Source: an uncultured Arachnia sp. (GTDB lineage Bacteria > Actinomycetota > Actinomycetes > Propionibacteriales > Propionibacteriaceae). From it: DNA of 64,000 nt. The position numbers and the translations under genes were made by a program. This document shows, piece after piece, positions 35,887-49,536 of this stretch. The notes below the pieces were generated by a model. The model was not told where the DNA came from and did no database searches. It was given only the letters and a program-made list of their open reading frames with translations. The stretch lies in the NCBI GenBank assembly GCA_947493705.1, contig CANLSH010000002.1:209842-273841 (forward strand), written 5' to 3'. Numbering within the stretch: position 1 is the stretch's first letter; each line of letters starts with the position of its first letter.

Positions 35887-37584
35887 TCAGGCGCTCCCCG
35901 GCATCAGCCATACTGTCGCCTCGGACGGAAGTACCTCCTCCTCCATCCCAGTGCTTGCAATGGCGACGTTGACTCCTTCCAACGGATACGGTTCGGCGCC
36001 GAAGTTGGTGATGACTTCCCACCCATTGGGGCGTCGGTAGTGCAGAACCTCTGGATCGCCGGTGGAAATCCACTCCAGATCCTCGCTGGTTTGCAGTGAC
36101 CGCCGGAGTTCGAGGGCGCGGCGGTAGAGACACAGCGTGGAATCGGGATCCTCTTCCTCCGTCGTCACCGCGTAGCGCGTGAACCAGGCCGGTTGGGGAA
36201 GATGTGAGCCTCCGCCACCGAATCCGAAGGCCTCCTCCGCAGAGTTGCTCCACGGCAGGGGTACCCGGCATCCGTCGCGACCCAGGTCAGCGCCTGCGCT
36301 GCGAAAGAATGCTGGGTCCTGTCGTGCTGCGGTGGGGAGCGCGGCCACTTCGTGCAGTCCGAGCTCTTCTCCCTGGTAGAGGTAGCTGGACCCGGGCAGG
36401 CCGAGCATGAACAGTGTCGCGGCGCGGGCCCTGCGTTCACCGCCCATCCAATCGAGCTCAGGGTTCGTGCCCCCGGAACGGATCCATTCGAGCCCGTGTT
36501 TGACGGAGGGCTCGCCGTCGGCTTCGCGAGGCGGGTGCGGCAGGCCGTAGCGCGTCGCGTGCCGGGTGACGTCATGGTTGGACAGCACCCAGGTACTGGA
36601 TGAACCGGAGGCCTCCGCAAGTTCGAGATTCTCACGAACCACTCTCTCGAACTGGGAGGCATCAAAATCGGCCTGCAGCAGATCGAAGTTGAACGCCTGA
36701 CCCAGCCCCTCCGGACTGGCGTACAGCGGAACGCGGGCCTTGTGCACCCATGCTTCGGCGACGGCGGTGCGTGGCGGATCGTAGGAGTCGAACACTTGGC
36801 GCCATTCGGCATACACCTCGTGGACGTCGTCGCGGTCCACGAGGGGGTGGTTGCCGTCGAAGGGCAGCGTCTCGAGTTCGGCGCGGGAGGGCAGCGGTTC
36901 GGAGAGGTCCTTCGTCAGAGCGTGTGCCACGTCCACTCTGAAGCCGTCGACGCCACGGTCCGACCAGAACCGGAGCGTGTTCAGGAAGTCATCCCTGACC
37001 TCACGGTGAGCCCAGTTGAGGTCGGGTTGCTCTCTGGCGAAGGTGTGCAGGTACCACTGGCCGTCGGTGACCTGGGTCCATGCCGGGCCGCCGAACATCG
37101 ACTCCCAGTCGGTGGGCGGGCGGCTGCCGTCTGGTCCCTGTCCCTCCCGAAAGATGTATCTGTCCCTCGCTGTGGAGCCGCGCCCAGCTGTCAGCGCCTC
37201 CTGAAACCATGCGTGCTGGTCCGAGGTGTGGTTGGGCACGATGTCGACGACAACTTTGATGCTGCGGGAGTGGAGGGCTTCCACCATGTCGTCGAAGTCA
37301 TCGAGTGTTCCGAGGCGGGGGTCGATGTCCCGGTAGTTGGCGACGTCGTAGCCGCCATCAGCCAGTTCCGACGGGTAAAAGGGGCTCAGCCACACCGCGT
37401 CAATGTGCAAGGATTCCAGGTAATCCGCCCGCGACGTGATGCCCGGAAGGTCCCCCACCCCATCTGCATTGGCGTCGGCGAAGCTGCGGGGATAGATCTG
37501 ATAGACCACCGCCTGCCGCCACCAGGGAGCGCCGGAGGTGCGGTCGCCGTCTCGTGGCGCGCTGGACTGTTCGGTAACACTCAT
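35887..37584 (-). CDS. GH13 alpha-glucosidase
   Basis: A 565-residue cytoplasmic alpha-glucosidase of the oligo-1,6-glucosidase group. 'WWRQAVVYQIYPRSFADAN' begins the barrel. Conserved regions are 'DIVPNHTS', 'GFRVDVAHAL' with the nucleophile Asp, 'AVAEAWV' with the acid/base Glu and 'LSNHDVTRHATRYG' with the transition-state Asp. AGGAAGAG precedes ATG 37584 at good spacing; the longer frame reaches into the permease gene. It is the last gene of a binding protein-permease-permease-hydrolase operon and would cut imported alpha-glucosides. Confidence 0.94.
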   Translation of the reverse strand: MSVTEQSSAPRDGDRTSGAPWWRQAVVYQIYPRSFADANADGVGDLPGITSRADYLESLHIDAVWLSPFYPSELADGGYDVANYRDIDPRLGTLDDFDDMVEALHSRSIKVVVDIVPNHTSDQHAWFQEALTAGRGSTARDRYIFREGQGPDGSRPPTDWESMFGGPAWTQVTDGQWYLHTFAREQPDLNWAHREVRDDFLNTLRFWSDRGVDGFRVDVAHALTKDLSEPLPSRAELETLPFDGNHPLVDRDDVHEVYAEWRQVFDSYDPPRTAVAEAWVHKARVPLYASPEGLGQAFNFDLLQADFDASQFERVVRENLELAEASGSSSTWVLSNHDVTRHATRYGLPHPPREADGEPSVKHGLEWIRSGGTNPELDWMGGERRARAATLFMLGLPGSSYLYQGEELGLHEVAALPTAARQDPAFFRSAGADLGRDGCRVPLPWSNSAEEAFGFGGGGSHLPQPAWFTRYAVTTEEEDPDSTLCLYRRALELRRSLQTSEDLEWISTGDPEVLHYRRPNGWEVITNFGAEPYPLEGVNVAIASTGMEEEVLPSEATVWLMPGSA

Positions 37585-37619
37585 CTGCAGAATCTCTTCC
37601 TGTATATAGGGAAAATTTC

Positions 37620-38543
37620 TCAACCCTTGACGGCGCCCTGAGTGACACCTTCCATCACCCAGCGCTGGGTGAAGAGGTACACGATGATGGCCGGTGCCAT
37701 CGCCATGAGGTATGAAGCGAAGGACACGTTGTAATTGTTGCTGAACTGGGTCTGAAAGATGTTCTGCACCACGGGCAGCGTCTGCAGTCCGGGGTCTGAG
37801 GTGATCAATGACGGCATCATGAAGTCGTTCCATGACGCCAGGAATGCGAAGATGCCCACGGTGGCACTCATGGGAGCCAACAGCGGGAAGACCAGCGTCC
37901 AGAACGTCTGCCAGGTGGACGCCCCGTCGATGCGTGCACTCTCCTCCAACTCGGCCGGGATGGAGCGCAGGAATGCCGTGAACAGCAGAACACTGAAGCT
38001 CAGCTGGAACACTATGTGGAGCAGGGTGACGCCAATGGGGTTGTCAAGATTGACCAGACCCGTCAGTTGGATCTGTGGCAGTGCAACGACGGGAAAGGGG
38101 ATGAACAATGCCGCCAGCAGATAAAAGAAGGACCACCTGAAAAGGCGGTGGTCCCAGTTGCGCGAGATGGCGTACGACGCCATCGCCCCGAGCACGATGC
38201 TACCGACCACCGTGCCTGCTGTGATGAGCGCAGAGATGATGAATGCCGTTGGGTAATCAGTAAGGTTCCACGCCCGCACGAAGCCCTCGACGCTGAACGG
38301 GGCTGGAAGTGAGAAGGCGTTGCCATCCACCGCCTGAGCGGTGGTCTTGAACGCCATGACCACCGTGACGTACAGGGGCACGATCACCGTCACCCCCGCC
38401 AGAAGCAGGATGATGGTGAGTGGCCAGTTGTAGCGTTCTCCCTTACTTTGCCGTGTGGTCTTGGGTTTTGCGGATGGTGCTGTGCTTTCTGCCACCACTC
38501 CGGCCTCAGCGGTCTGCGCTGTCAGCGCTGGTTGGGAAGTCAT
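37620..38543 (-). CDS. ABC sugar permease (MalG type)
   Basis: A 307-residue permease with an extended Thr/Ala-rich N-terminus, six membrane helices and EAA loop 'EESARIDGASTWQTFWTLVFPL'-like sequence near residue 220. The C-terminus 'FTQRWVMEGVTQGAVKG' is typical. The start touches the stop of the partner permease (38543). It lies 35 bp upstream of the GH13 gene. Confidence 0.92.
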   Translation of the reverse strand: MTSQPALTAQTAEAGVVAESTAPSAKPKTTRQSKGERYNWPLTIILLLAGVTVIVPLYVTVVMAFKTTAQAVDGNAFSLPAPFSVEGFVRAWNLTDYPTAFIISALITAGTVVGSIVLGAMASYAISRNWDHRLFRWSFFYLLAALFIPFPVVALPQIQLTGLVNLDNPIGVTLLHIVFQLSFSVLLFTAFLRSIPAELEESARIDGASTWQTFWTLVFPLLAPMSATVGIFAFLASWNDFMMPSLITSDPGLQTLPVVQNIFQTQFSNNYNVSFASYLMAMAPAIIVYLFTQRWVMEGVTQGAVKG

Positions 38544-39490
38544 CAGACCTCACCCCTTCCACGGGATATACGAAGTTGCAACAGCGAGAGGATCACGACG
38601 ATGACGAAGAACAACGTTGCGTTGGCCATTTGGTACGCGTAATCGCCGCCCGAGAAACCGGTGAAGATGGTCATCGCAATACTGCGGGTGGCAGTGCCGG
38701 GACCGCCATTGGTCAGGCCGACGATGATGTCGTAGGCGTTGAGAAAGTTCTTGAAGCTGAGGATCACATTGATCACCACATAGCCAAAGACGAGGGGAAG
38801 AGTGATGAACAACAATTGACGGATCTTGGATGCGCCGTCGATGTCCGCCGCCTCGTAGACATCTCCTGGAATCGAGAGAATGCCTGCAATGTAGATCAGT
38901 AGCGTTCCCGGCACGGCCTGCCAGACGGTGACGATCACAACAGCTGTCCAGGCGAGGTCGGGGTTCGCGAGGAGGCTCTCCTGGAGCCAGCCGATGCCCG
39001 TGGCTTGTCCAAAGCGTGTCAGTGAGTTGGAGAACAAGAAGTTGAAGACGTAGGCGATGATGATGCCCGAGACCACCATGGGAATGACGTAGAGGGCTCG
39101 GAGTGGGGTCTTCAGTTTGATCTTGGAGGTGAGCCCAACGGCAAGCAGGAACGCGATGAGGTTGACCAGCAACACAGATACCAACGAGAAACCGAACGTG
39201 AACAGATAGCTGGACAAAATGGCGGGATCAGAGAACATCGCCCTGTAATTCGTCAGGCCGATGAACTCCCACTCTCCGAAACCAATCGAGTTGGTCAGGC
39301 TGAAGAAGATGCCGATGACGGCTGGCAGGGTGATTGTCAGTGAGAACACCACGAGAGTGGGGATGAGGAAGAGGTAGTAGATACCTTCCACCTTGCTCTT
39401 GCGGTGTCTCGATTCCGTTGAGGTTGGCGCCGCCGTGGAAGTGGCTCCTCCCGGGCGTCCGCTCGTCGACTTCTTCGCCGTCGTGGTCAT
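38543..39490 (-). CDS. ABC sugar permease (MalF type)
   Basis: A 315-residue permease. A cytoplasmic N-terminus rich in Thr and Ser is followed by six membrane helices and 'VYEAADIDGASKIRQLLFITLPL' (in two parts) as the EAA loop. AAAGGAGCTC precedes ATG 39490 by a suitable distance; the frame extends to 39595 without family sequence. No ATPase gene is present in this operon. Confidence 0.92.
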   Translation of the reverse strand: MTTTAKKSTSGRPGGATSTAAPTSTESRHRKSKVEGIYYLFLIPTLVVFSLTITLPAVIGIFFSLTNSIGFGEWEFIGLTNYRAMFSDPAILSSYLFTFGFSLVSVLLVNLIAFLLAVGLTSKIKLKTPLRALYVIPMVVSGIIIAYVFNFLFSNSLTRFGQATGIGWLQESLLANPDLAWTAVVIVTVWQAVPGTLLIYIAGILSIPGDVYEAADIDGASKIRQLLFITLPLVFGYVVINVILSFKNFLNAYDIIVGLTNGGPGTATRSIAMTIFTGFSGGDYAYQMANATLFFVIVVILSLLQLRISRGRGEV

Positions 39491-39518
39491 GGCCTGAGCT
39501 CCTTTGCCTTGGCTGGTT

Positions 39519-40784
39519 TCATCGTCTGAGGGCGAGACGCGCCCAGTCCGCGTCGAGCGTTGCCAACGTGTCTTCCACGTCGGCGCCGAGGACAACTCCC
39601 TGAAGGTAGTTCTCGGCTGGAATGTTCAGCGGAATCGCCTTGGATGCGCCCTGATAGAACCGGCCGTCATCAAAGTATTCCTTCATGCCGATGATGCGCG
39701 GGTCTGAGACTGGTGCTGAATCGGTCGTGGTCCCGTAGCCCAATTGGTCTGCGTTGTAGGCGTCCATCACATCCTTCTGGAAAAGATACGAGAGGAAATC
39801 ACGAGCCGCTTCCTTGTGCTTGGAGGCCTCCGGAATCCACGCGGCCAGGTCAATGTTCACGCGAACCTCGAGATTGTCCGGATCATCGGTCATGGGTAAG
39901 GGAAAGGTGCCGACATCCAGGTCGGGGGCAGTTTTGGCAATTTCTCCAAGTGCCCATGGGCCCTGGAAGTACATGGCGGCCTGACCTTGCGCGAAAGCGA
40001 GGTTGCCGTCACCGTAGCCCCTGCTCGCGGCATCGTCATTGGTGTACTCCTCGGCGAGCATCTGCATGGTTTCCGTCGGCCCGGCCAGGGTCTTCTCGAA
40101 TGAGACATCCGAGTCGGACACCACCTCCGTGCCCAACTCCCTCATTCTGTTGAAGAACTCCGCCACTTCAACCTCTCCGCCGACGGTGTAGTCCCAGTAG
40201 CCCTGTGCCACCGTCCACGGATCCTGGAAGGTCCCGTAGATGGGAGTGATCCCAGCGGCCTTCAGTTCTTCGCAGACTTGAATGAACTCGTCGTAGGTCT
40301 GCGGCACCTCGAGGCCCTGTTGCTCAAAAATTTCCTTGTTGTAGATCACGGAGGCCGCCATCACTGAGTAGGGCAGCACACTCGTGCGGCCCGGGTACGT
40401 CGCGTACTGGTCAACGAGCTCCTGAACCTCGGGAAGAATACGGTCTGCCTCGGGCATGTCGGAGAGGTCACTGAGAGCGCCCCGCTCCATGAAGCGCGCC
40501 ATTTCCAAGTTGTAGTTGAGCAGACCAAGATCAGGCGGGTTTCCACGCAGGAAGCCAGCCTGAAGGTTGGAGGATGAATCCAAAACCACCTGTACCTCAT
40601 CCTGGGATGCGTTGTAGGTGGAGATCAGGTCACGGAAGTAGGGGATGGCCTCCGGCTTGCTCAGGTGGAAGCTGACCTCTTCCGGGGCATCATCCTGGGA
40701 ACAACCGGCAAGTGCGGAGAACGCCAATGTGAGGCCCAGCAGAGTTGCCAGTGAGCGGCGGATTGGGCGGGGGCGTCGAGACAT
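39519..40784 (-). CDS. ABC sugar-binding lipoprotein (alpha-glucoside system)
   Basis: A 421-residue extracellular binding lipoprotein. 'MSRRPRPIRRSLATLLGL' leads to the lipobox 'LAGC' near residue 28. 'GYGDGNLAFAQGQAAMYFQG' (read in part) is typical of MalE-like proteins. AAAGGACTC precedes ATG 40784. It is the first gene of the alpha-glucoside operon and lies divergent from a ROK repressor across a 127-bp gap. Confidence 0.93.
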   Translation of the reverse strand: MSRRPRPIRRSLATLLGLTLAFSALAGCSQDDAPEEVSFHLSKPEAIPYFRDLISTYNASQDEVQVVLDSSSNLQAGFLRGNPPDLGLLNYNLEMARFMERGALSDLSDMPEADRILPEVQELVDQYATYPGRTSVLPYSVMAASVIYNKEIFEQQGLEVPQTYDEFIQVCEELKAAGITPIYGTFQDPWTVAQGYWDYTVGGEVEVAEFFNRMRELGTEVVSDSDVSFEKTLAGPTETMQMLAEEYTNDDAASRGYGDGNLAFAQGQAAMYFQGPWALGEIAKTAPDLDVGTFPLPMTDDPDNLEVRVNIDLAAWIPEASKHKEAARDFLSYLFQKDVMDAYNADQLGYGTTTDSAPVSDPRIIGMKEYFDDGRFYQGASKAIPLNIPAENYLQGVVLGADVEDTLATLDADWARLALRR

Positions 40785-40911
40785 CTGAGTCCTTTCGAGT
40801 ACCGTCGTTGGTATTCTTGTTGGTGGACTTGGAAGTAGATTTGGACTACGAATCAACTACGTACCTCCATCATGCGGCACGGAATCGTGGGAGTCAAGGA
40901 CTTTGCTGACA

Positions 40912-42153
40912 ATGGGTGAAACCCGAGCCAATGGGCCACGGGCAAGCGTCGATGCGATGCTGGAATTCGTGTGGGCGGCTGAGGTGTCCGTCGTGACCGA
41001 TGCCATGGCGGCCACGGGCCTGACGCGCTCCACGGCGATCGATGCTCTCAGCGAACTGGTGGAGATAGGGCTCGTGCGTGAGCTGCCCAATGCCCGCTCG
41101 GCTGGGGAATACAGCAAGGGACGGCCGTCGCGGCGCTTCGAACTTCGAGAGGACGCAGCGGTCATCGTCGGTATGGACGCGGGCCGTGCGCACCTGAGCA
41201 CCACCGTCGCGGACCTGCGGGGTGTGGAGTTGGCTTCCGAACGGGTGGAGCTTCGCAGCGCCCAGGACACGCAGGAGGGCCGACGTGCCGCAATCGTCGC
41301 CGCGTTGGATTCGGCGCTGAGTGCCGCTGGTTCCTCCAGGGAAAGAGTGCTGGCTGTGTGCGTGGGAGTGCCTGCCCCGGTCAATGAGGATGGTGTCTCC
41401 CCCCGGCGCGAGGGTGGATTCTGGCAGCGCATGAACCCCGGGTTGCAGGATCTCCTTGCAGAGTGGGCGCCCATCGTGCGCATCACGAACGACGCATCGC
41501 TGGCCGCCGTGGCGGAGGGATCTGTGGGGATGGCGAACGGCTTGCGCAATTACGTGGTGCTGCTCGCGGGAGACCGCTTCGGCGCAGGTGTTGTGGTTGA
41601 CGGCCACGTATTGCGGGGGCACCACGGTGGTGTGGGGGAGATGAGGGTCTTCGACCATGTGAGGGGCGTCAACTCCGTCGAGGGGATCGGCCTGCGGCTT
41701 GCCGAGTGGGCGCGGGAAGACCTCGCTGCCGGAATCGTGCCGCGGGCGTCGGCCCTCGCGGGCTTGAGCGGAGCAGCGGTTTCAGGCCGAACTGTCCTCC
41801 AGTTGGCTCGTGCCGGCGACGTGTGGGCACAGGGCCTTCGTGAGCGCGCTGCAATGTTGCTGGCTCGCATCGTCGTCGTTTTCAGCAATCTCTACGACCC
41901 GTCCCGGATCATCGTGGCGGGTGCCGTGGCCGAGGATCTCGACGAAGTGCTGCACGCGGCTCGCGCCCACTTCCCCGTGGACTGGGAACTCCCCATTCCT
42001 GAACTGGGGCGCTCGCGTCTGGGTGCTGACGCCGTCGTGACTGGAGCTGTGTCCGCCGCGAGGGAGGCCGCGCGTCGAGGCGTTCTGCACCTGGGGGAGG
42101 CGGGACTGCTGCGGCTGGGGATGGCGAGGGAGGGGCCCGTGTCGTTGTCTTGA
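40912..42153 (+). CDS. ROK-family repressor, divergent from the alpha-glucoside operon
   Basis: A 413-residue ROK regulator. The winged helix-turn-helix lies in residues 15-65 ('VVTDAMAATGLTRSTAIDAL'), then the sugar-binding domain with 'GMDAGRAHLS', 'AVCVGVPAPV' and 'GDRFGAGVVVDGHVLRG'. The zinc-site and Gly-rich loop 'HHGGVGEM' differs from the classic GGxGE but keeps its spirit. ATG 40912 is downstream of AAGGA; TTG 40903 is also possible. It should repress the divergent binding protein operon. Confidence 0.87.
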   Translation: MGETRANGPRASVDAMLEFVWAAEVSVVTDAMAATGLTRSTAIDALSELVEIGLVRELPNARSAGEYSKGRPSRRFELREDAAVIVGMDAGRAHLSTTVADLRGVELASERVELRSAQDTQEGRRAAIVAALDSALSAAGSSRERVLAVCVGVPAPVNEDGVSPRREGGFWQRMNPGLQDLLAEWAPIVRITNDASLAAVAEGSVGMANGLRNYVVLLAGDRFGAGVVVDGHVLRGHHGGVGEMRVFDHVRGVNSVEGIGLRLAEWAREDLAAGIVPRASALAGLSGAAVSGRTVLQLARAGDVWAQGLRERAAMLLARIVVVFSNLYDPSRIIVAGAVAEDLDEVLHAARAHFPVDWELPIPELGRSRLGADAVVTGAVSAAREAARRGVLHLGEAGLLRLGMAREGPVSLS

Positions 42154-42179
42154 CGCGGGTGAGCTGAACTTTTGGCCCC

Positions 42180-43220
42180 TCAGAGGGATTCGCGCTCGAT
42201 CAGGGTGCTGTGCAGAACCACGGTGCGCGGCGCCTCGCCGTCGATCATGTCCATTGCCAGTTCGGCGGCGATCCTTCCCTGTTCCAGGAGTGGCTGGCTG
42301 ATCGTGGTCAGTGGTGGTTGGGATCGAGCGGCCACGGCATGGTCGTCGAAGCCGATGACCGATACGTCCCCGGGGATACTGCGTCCGGACGAGGCCATTG
42401 CAGCCATGGCTCCGACGGCTATTCGGTCCGAGCCAGCCAGCAGGCCATCCAACGCAGGGTGGGTGTCCAGAAGGCGGCGTGCGGCACTGAAGCCGGAGGC
42501 CTCGTCCCATCCGGTGAACACCACTCGGGAGTCATCGAGGCCGTCCCCGAACACGGATCTGTACCCCTGCAGTCGATCCGTGGATGCCGGGTTGGGCTCG
42601 GGCCCGAGGATGGTGATCACATCACGACGGCCACGATCTCGCATAGCAGTGGCAGCAACAGCGGCCCCCTTGACATCGTCGGAGTAGACGACGGAGAAGA
42701 TGCCCTCGTACGGCAGCTCATTGAGCTGACCACACAGCACTACCGGGAGACTCTGAGTGCTCAGGGCTTCCAGCATGACCCCACCGACATAGGGGGTGAT
42801 ATCGATGACCGCGTCGACGGCTCGGTGCCGGAAGTGGCGGATGGCGCGTTCGTGCTCCATCTCCGTGGATGCCTGCAAGAGCATGGGCAGCATCGGCGTG
42901 CTTGACAGCCGTTCGCTGATGCCGCGCAGAATGACGGCGTAGGTGGGGTCATCGAACAACTCATCCAGAGGTTCGGCCACCAGCACGGCGATGGACTCAG
43001 CACGTCCCATGGCGAGAGCGCGACCCTGGGCATTCATGACAAAACCCGTCTCAACGACGGCAGCAGCTACTTTGGCTTTCGTCCGGGCGGTCACGGCAGG
43101 GGAGTCGTTGAGCGCTCGGGAGGCCGTGGCCCGGGAGACACCGGCAACTCGTGCCACATCGGTGATCGTTGCAGAGCCGCGCCCGGCAGCGCGCGGCGTC
43201 CTCTGCCTCACGGATTCCAA
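42180..43220 (-). CDS. LacI-family repressor (EbgR-like)
   Basis: A roughly 346-residue LacI-family repressor. The helix-turn-helix with hinge is 'ATITDVARVAGVSRATASRAL' (in two parts), then a periplasmic-binding-type effector domain ending 'VVLHSTLIERESL'. A TTG at 43220 has GGAGG at good spacing and lies after a TATAAA at 43241-43246; the ATG at 43241 would sit inside that -10 and is less likely. It is divergent from ebgA, as EbgR is in E. coli, and should bind the 17-bp operator at 43320. Confidence 0.88.
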   Translation of the reverse strand: MESVRQRTPRAAGRGSATITDVARVAGVSRATASRALNDSPAVTARTKAKVAAAVVETGFVMNAQGRALAMGRAESIAVLVAEPLDELFDDPTYAVILRGISERLSSTPMLPMLLQASTEMEHERAIRHFRHRAVDAVIDITPYVGGVMLEALSTQSLPVVLCGQLNELPYEGIFSVVYSDDVKGAAVAATAMRDRGRRDVITILGPEPNPASTDRLQGYRSVFGDGLDDSRVVFTGWDEASGFSAARRLLDTHPALDGLLAGSDRIAVGAMAAMASSGRSIPGDVSVIGFDDHAVAARSQPPLTTISQPLLEQGRIAAELAMDMIDGEAPRTVVLHSTLIERESL

Positions 43221-43319
43221 CGGACACCTCCACTTGCGCATTTATAGTGATCGAATCTTCATGAAGACGGGGAACCGAGGTTCTCCGTTGCCCATTGTCG
43301 CAGGAATGTACTACAGTTG

Positions 43320-43336
43320 AATGAAACCGGTTACAT
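43320..43336 (+). promoter_or_regulatory. LacI-type operator upstream of ebgA
   Basis: AATGAAACCGGTTACAT is a near-palindrome centred on ACCGGT, the classic LacI-family core. It lies 34 bp upstream of the ebgA start, and its right end overlaps TACATT, a candidate -10. The same 17 bases occur upstream of the EamA gene at 55407-55423. Confidence 0.8.
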
Positions 43337-43340
43337 TTGA

Positions 43341-46391
<3,051 letters not shown>

Positions 46392-46392
46392 C

Positions 46393-46845
46393 ATGCGCAT
46401 TTTCGACACCCGTACCGCGTTCGATGACGTCCTCGGTGGCACCACGAAGTGGTCTCGCACTGGTGAGGCCATCGATGTCGCACCCAGTCTGCACCAAGGC
46501 GTTGCCTATTCCATCGGTGATTCCCTCACCTACGTGATCGACGACGCTGCCAGCCTGGCGCGCGAACACCTCGTGGGACGGCGTCGCTATCACATGGTGG
46601 TGGCGAGCACCCACGGCACTGTGCGCCTTGAGGTGGCGCTGAAGAGCAACCTCGACGCATCAACCGACTACGACGACCACACCGACCGGCAGCACTTCAG
46701 CGGCTCAGGCGAAGTGGTCGACGTCCCCGAGGGAGCCATCTGCATCGTCGACATCGACGAAGCTGCCCGCATCCTGCCCGAAGCCGAGACGACAGCTGTC
46801 CAGCTGCACGTCACGGTTGAGGGCGCCACGTTCCACAACAAGTAA
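46393..46845 (+). CDS. ebgC: Beta-galactosidase small subunit, EbgC type
   Basis: A 150-residue YhcH/YjgK/YiaL-family protein. 'GVAYSIGDSLTYVID', 'DDHTDRQHFSGSGE' and the C-terminal 'VEGATFHNK' match the EbgC pattern. In E. coli EbgC joins EbgA in a hetero-octamer and is needed for full activity. AGGAG at 46381-46385 precedes ATG 46393, two bases after the ebgA stop. Confidence 0.92.
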   Translation: MRIFDTRTAFDDVLGGTTKWSRTGEAIDVAPSLHQGVAYSIGDSLTYVIDDAASLAREHLVGRRRYHMVVASTHGTVRLEVALKSNLDASTDYDDHTDRQHFSGSGEVVDVPEGAICIVDIDEAARILPEAETTAVQLHVTVEGATFHNK

Positions 46846-48372
<1,527 letters not shown>

Positions 48373-48400
48373 TACTGACACCCGGATCAGGTCATGAGAC

Positions 48401-48439
48401 AGGAACCCGCGCACCCTTGGGCAGGGGGCGCGGGTTCCT
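48401..48439 (+). terminator. Hairpin terminator after the ebg operon
   Basis: AGGAACCCGCGC and GCGCGGGTTCCT form a perfect 12-bp stem with a 15-base loop, 28 bp after the YgjI-like stop. It lacks a U-tract, which is common in actinobacterial terminators. Confidence 0.7.
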
Positions 48440-48602
48440 GCTGCGGTGGCAGCGTCAGGCAGTACACTCATCGACACCGCCATCGCCGCACGCCATGCGC
48501 AGTATCCCGGCCAACACCCCCCCGATCTTCACTCAGACACCGAACAGTCCGCGACCTGCAGAGACCAATGCGGTGTGAGAATCACTCCAGCAAGGAGCGC
48601 TC

Positions 48603-49316
48603 GTGACCGACATCGCACTCACCAGCTTTCTGCAGTGGCTTGATCTCATTGGGGTGTTCTTCAATGCCGTGGTGGGTGCGATCATTGCCCGAAGTGCCCG
48701 GCTGGATCCCATCGGTTTCGGCGTGCTGGCCGTCATGTCAGGGGTGGGCGGGGGACTGATTCGCGACACTCTGCTACAGGCCGGTCCACCTATCGCACTC
48801 GTCGACTGGCGCTATTTCACCACCGCCATCGCGGGTGCCTTCATCGTCATGATCGTGCACATCCAGGGCCGCTGGTGGGATCGTATCTACTTGCCTGTGG
48901 ACGCGCTCGCCGTCGGCTGCTGGGCCGCCGTCGGGGCTGCGAAGACCATCGGGTTGGGCTACGGCTGGCTCCCCGCCATCCTGTTGGGTGCCATCACCGC
49001 TGTGGGAGGCAGTTTCGTGCGGGACATGGTGCTGCGTCAGGTTCCTGCGATCCTCGGCGGCAACACGCTGTACGCGACGTGGGCGATGGTCGCGGCTGCC
49101 ATCACCGTCGTCGGTGCAGAGCTGGATCAAACAGCTCTGGGCTCCGTGATCGCGACGCTGGTGGGTGCGGGGCTGGTACTCCTGTCGCGCCACCGGCACT
49201 GGGCTTTTCCGCAGGGCGACGACGCCGCCACGGTGGGTCAGGCTGTCAGCCGCATGCTCGCAAATCGACGAGCCAGGGCCGAGGGGCATGAAGCAGAGCG
49301 CAGGACCGACGACTGA
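48603..49316 (+). CDS. TRIC-type cation channel family protein (YadS/YicG-like)
   Basis: A 237-residue membrane protein with seven hydrophobic segments in two similar halves. 'GVLAVMSGVGGGLIRDTLLQ' and 'ILLGAITAVGGSFVRDMVLR' are the repeated glycine-rich G-G-x-x-R-D motifs of the family. The start is GTG at 48603 after AAGGAGCGC. Bacterial and archaeal members form trimeric potassium-permeable channels. The gene sits between the two sugar operons without an obvious link to either. Confidence 0.88.
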   Translation: MTDIALTSFLQWLDLIGVFFNAVVGAIIARSARLDPIGFGVLAVMSGVGGGLIRDTLLQAGPPIALVDWRYFTTAIAGAFIVMIVHIQGRWWDRIYLPVDALAVGCWAAVGAAKTIGLGYGWLPAILLGAITAVGGSFVRDMVLRQVPAILGGNTLYATWAMVAAAITVVGAELDQTALGSVIATLVGAGLVLLSRHRHWAFPQGDDAATVGQAVSRMLANRRARAEGHEAERRTDD

Positions 49317-49370
49317 TCGTCTGCCAGCGCCGCCAAGCGGCACCCGGGCTGAACAGCGCCGGGACGTTCA

Positions 49371-49523
49371 CGCTAACCGTTCGGTTCCGAACACAAGACC
49401 GACCGTTTTTGAACGGTTAACGCTGCCACTTGGAGGGGCGCGTCGTCAATCGGTAAAAGTGTTTGCGTTAACCGTCGCTTTAACCGCCCAGTATGGACAA
49501 TTTTCGAACGGTTAACGCTGCCA
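49371..49523. repeat. Tandem inverted-repeat cluster with GGTTAAC cores
   Basis: Two units lie in tandem between convergent genes. Each begins with CGCTAACCG or GCGTTAACCG and ends with GAACGGTTAACGCTGCCA. The right-hand 18 bases are identical at 49411-49428 and 49506-49523, 95 bp apart. Left and right arms within a unit pair with one mismatch or none, so each can fold as a long hairpin. They could be terminators, operators or a mobile repeat. Confidence 0.75.
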
Positions 49524-49536
49524 GCCACGCGACGAG

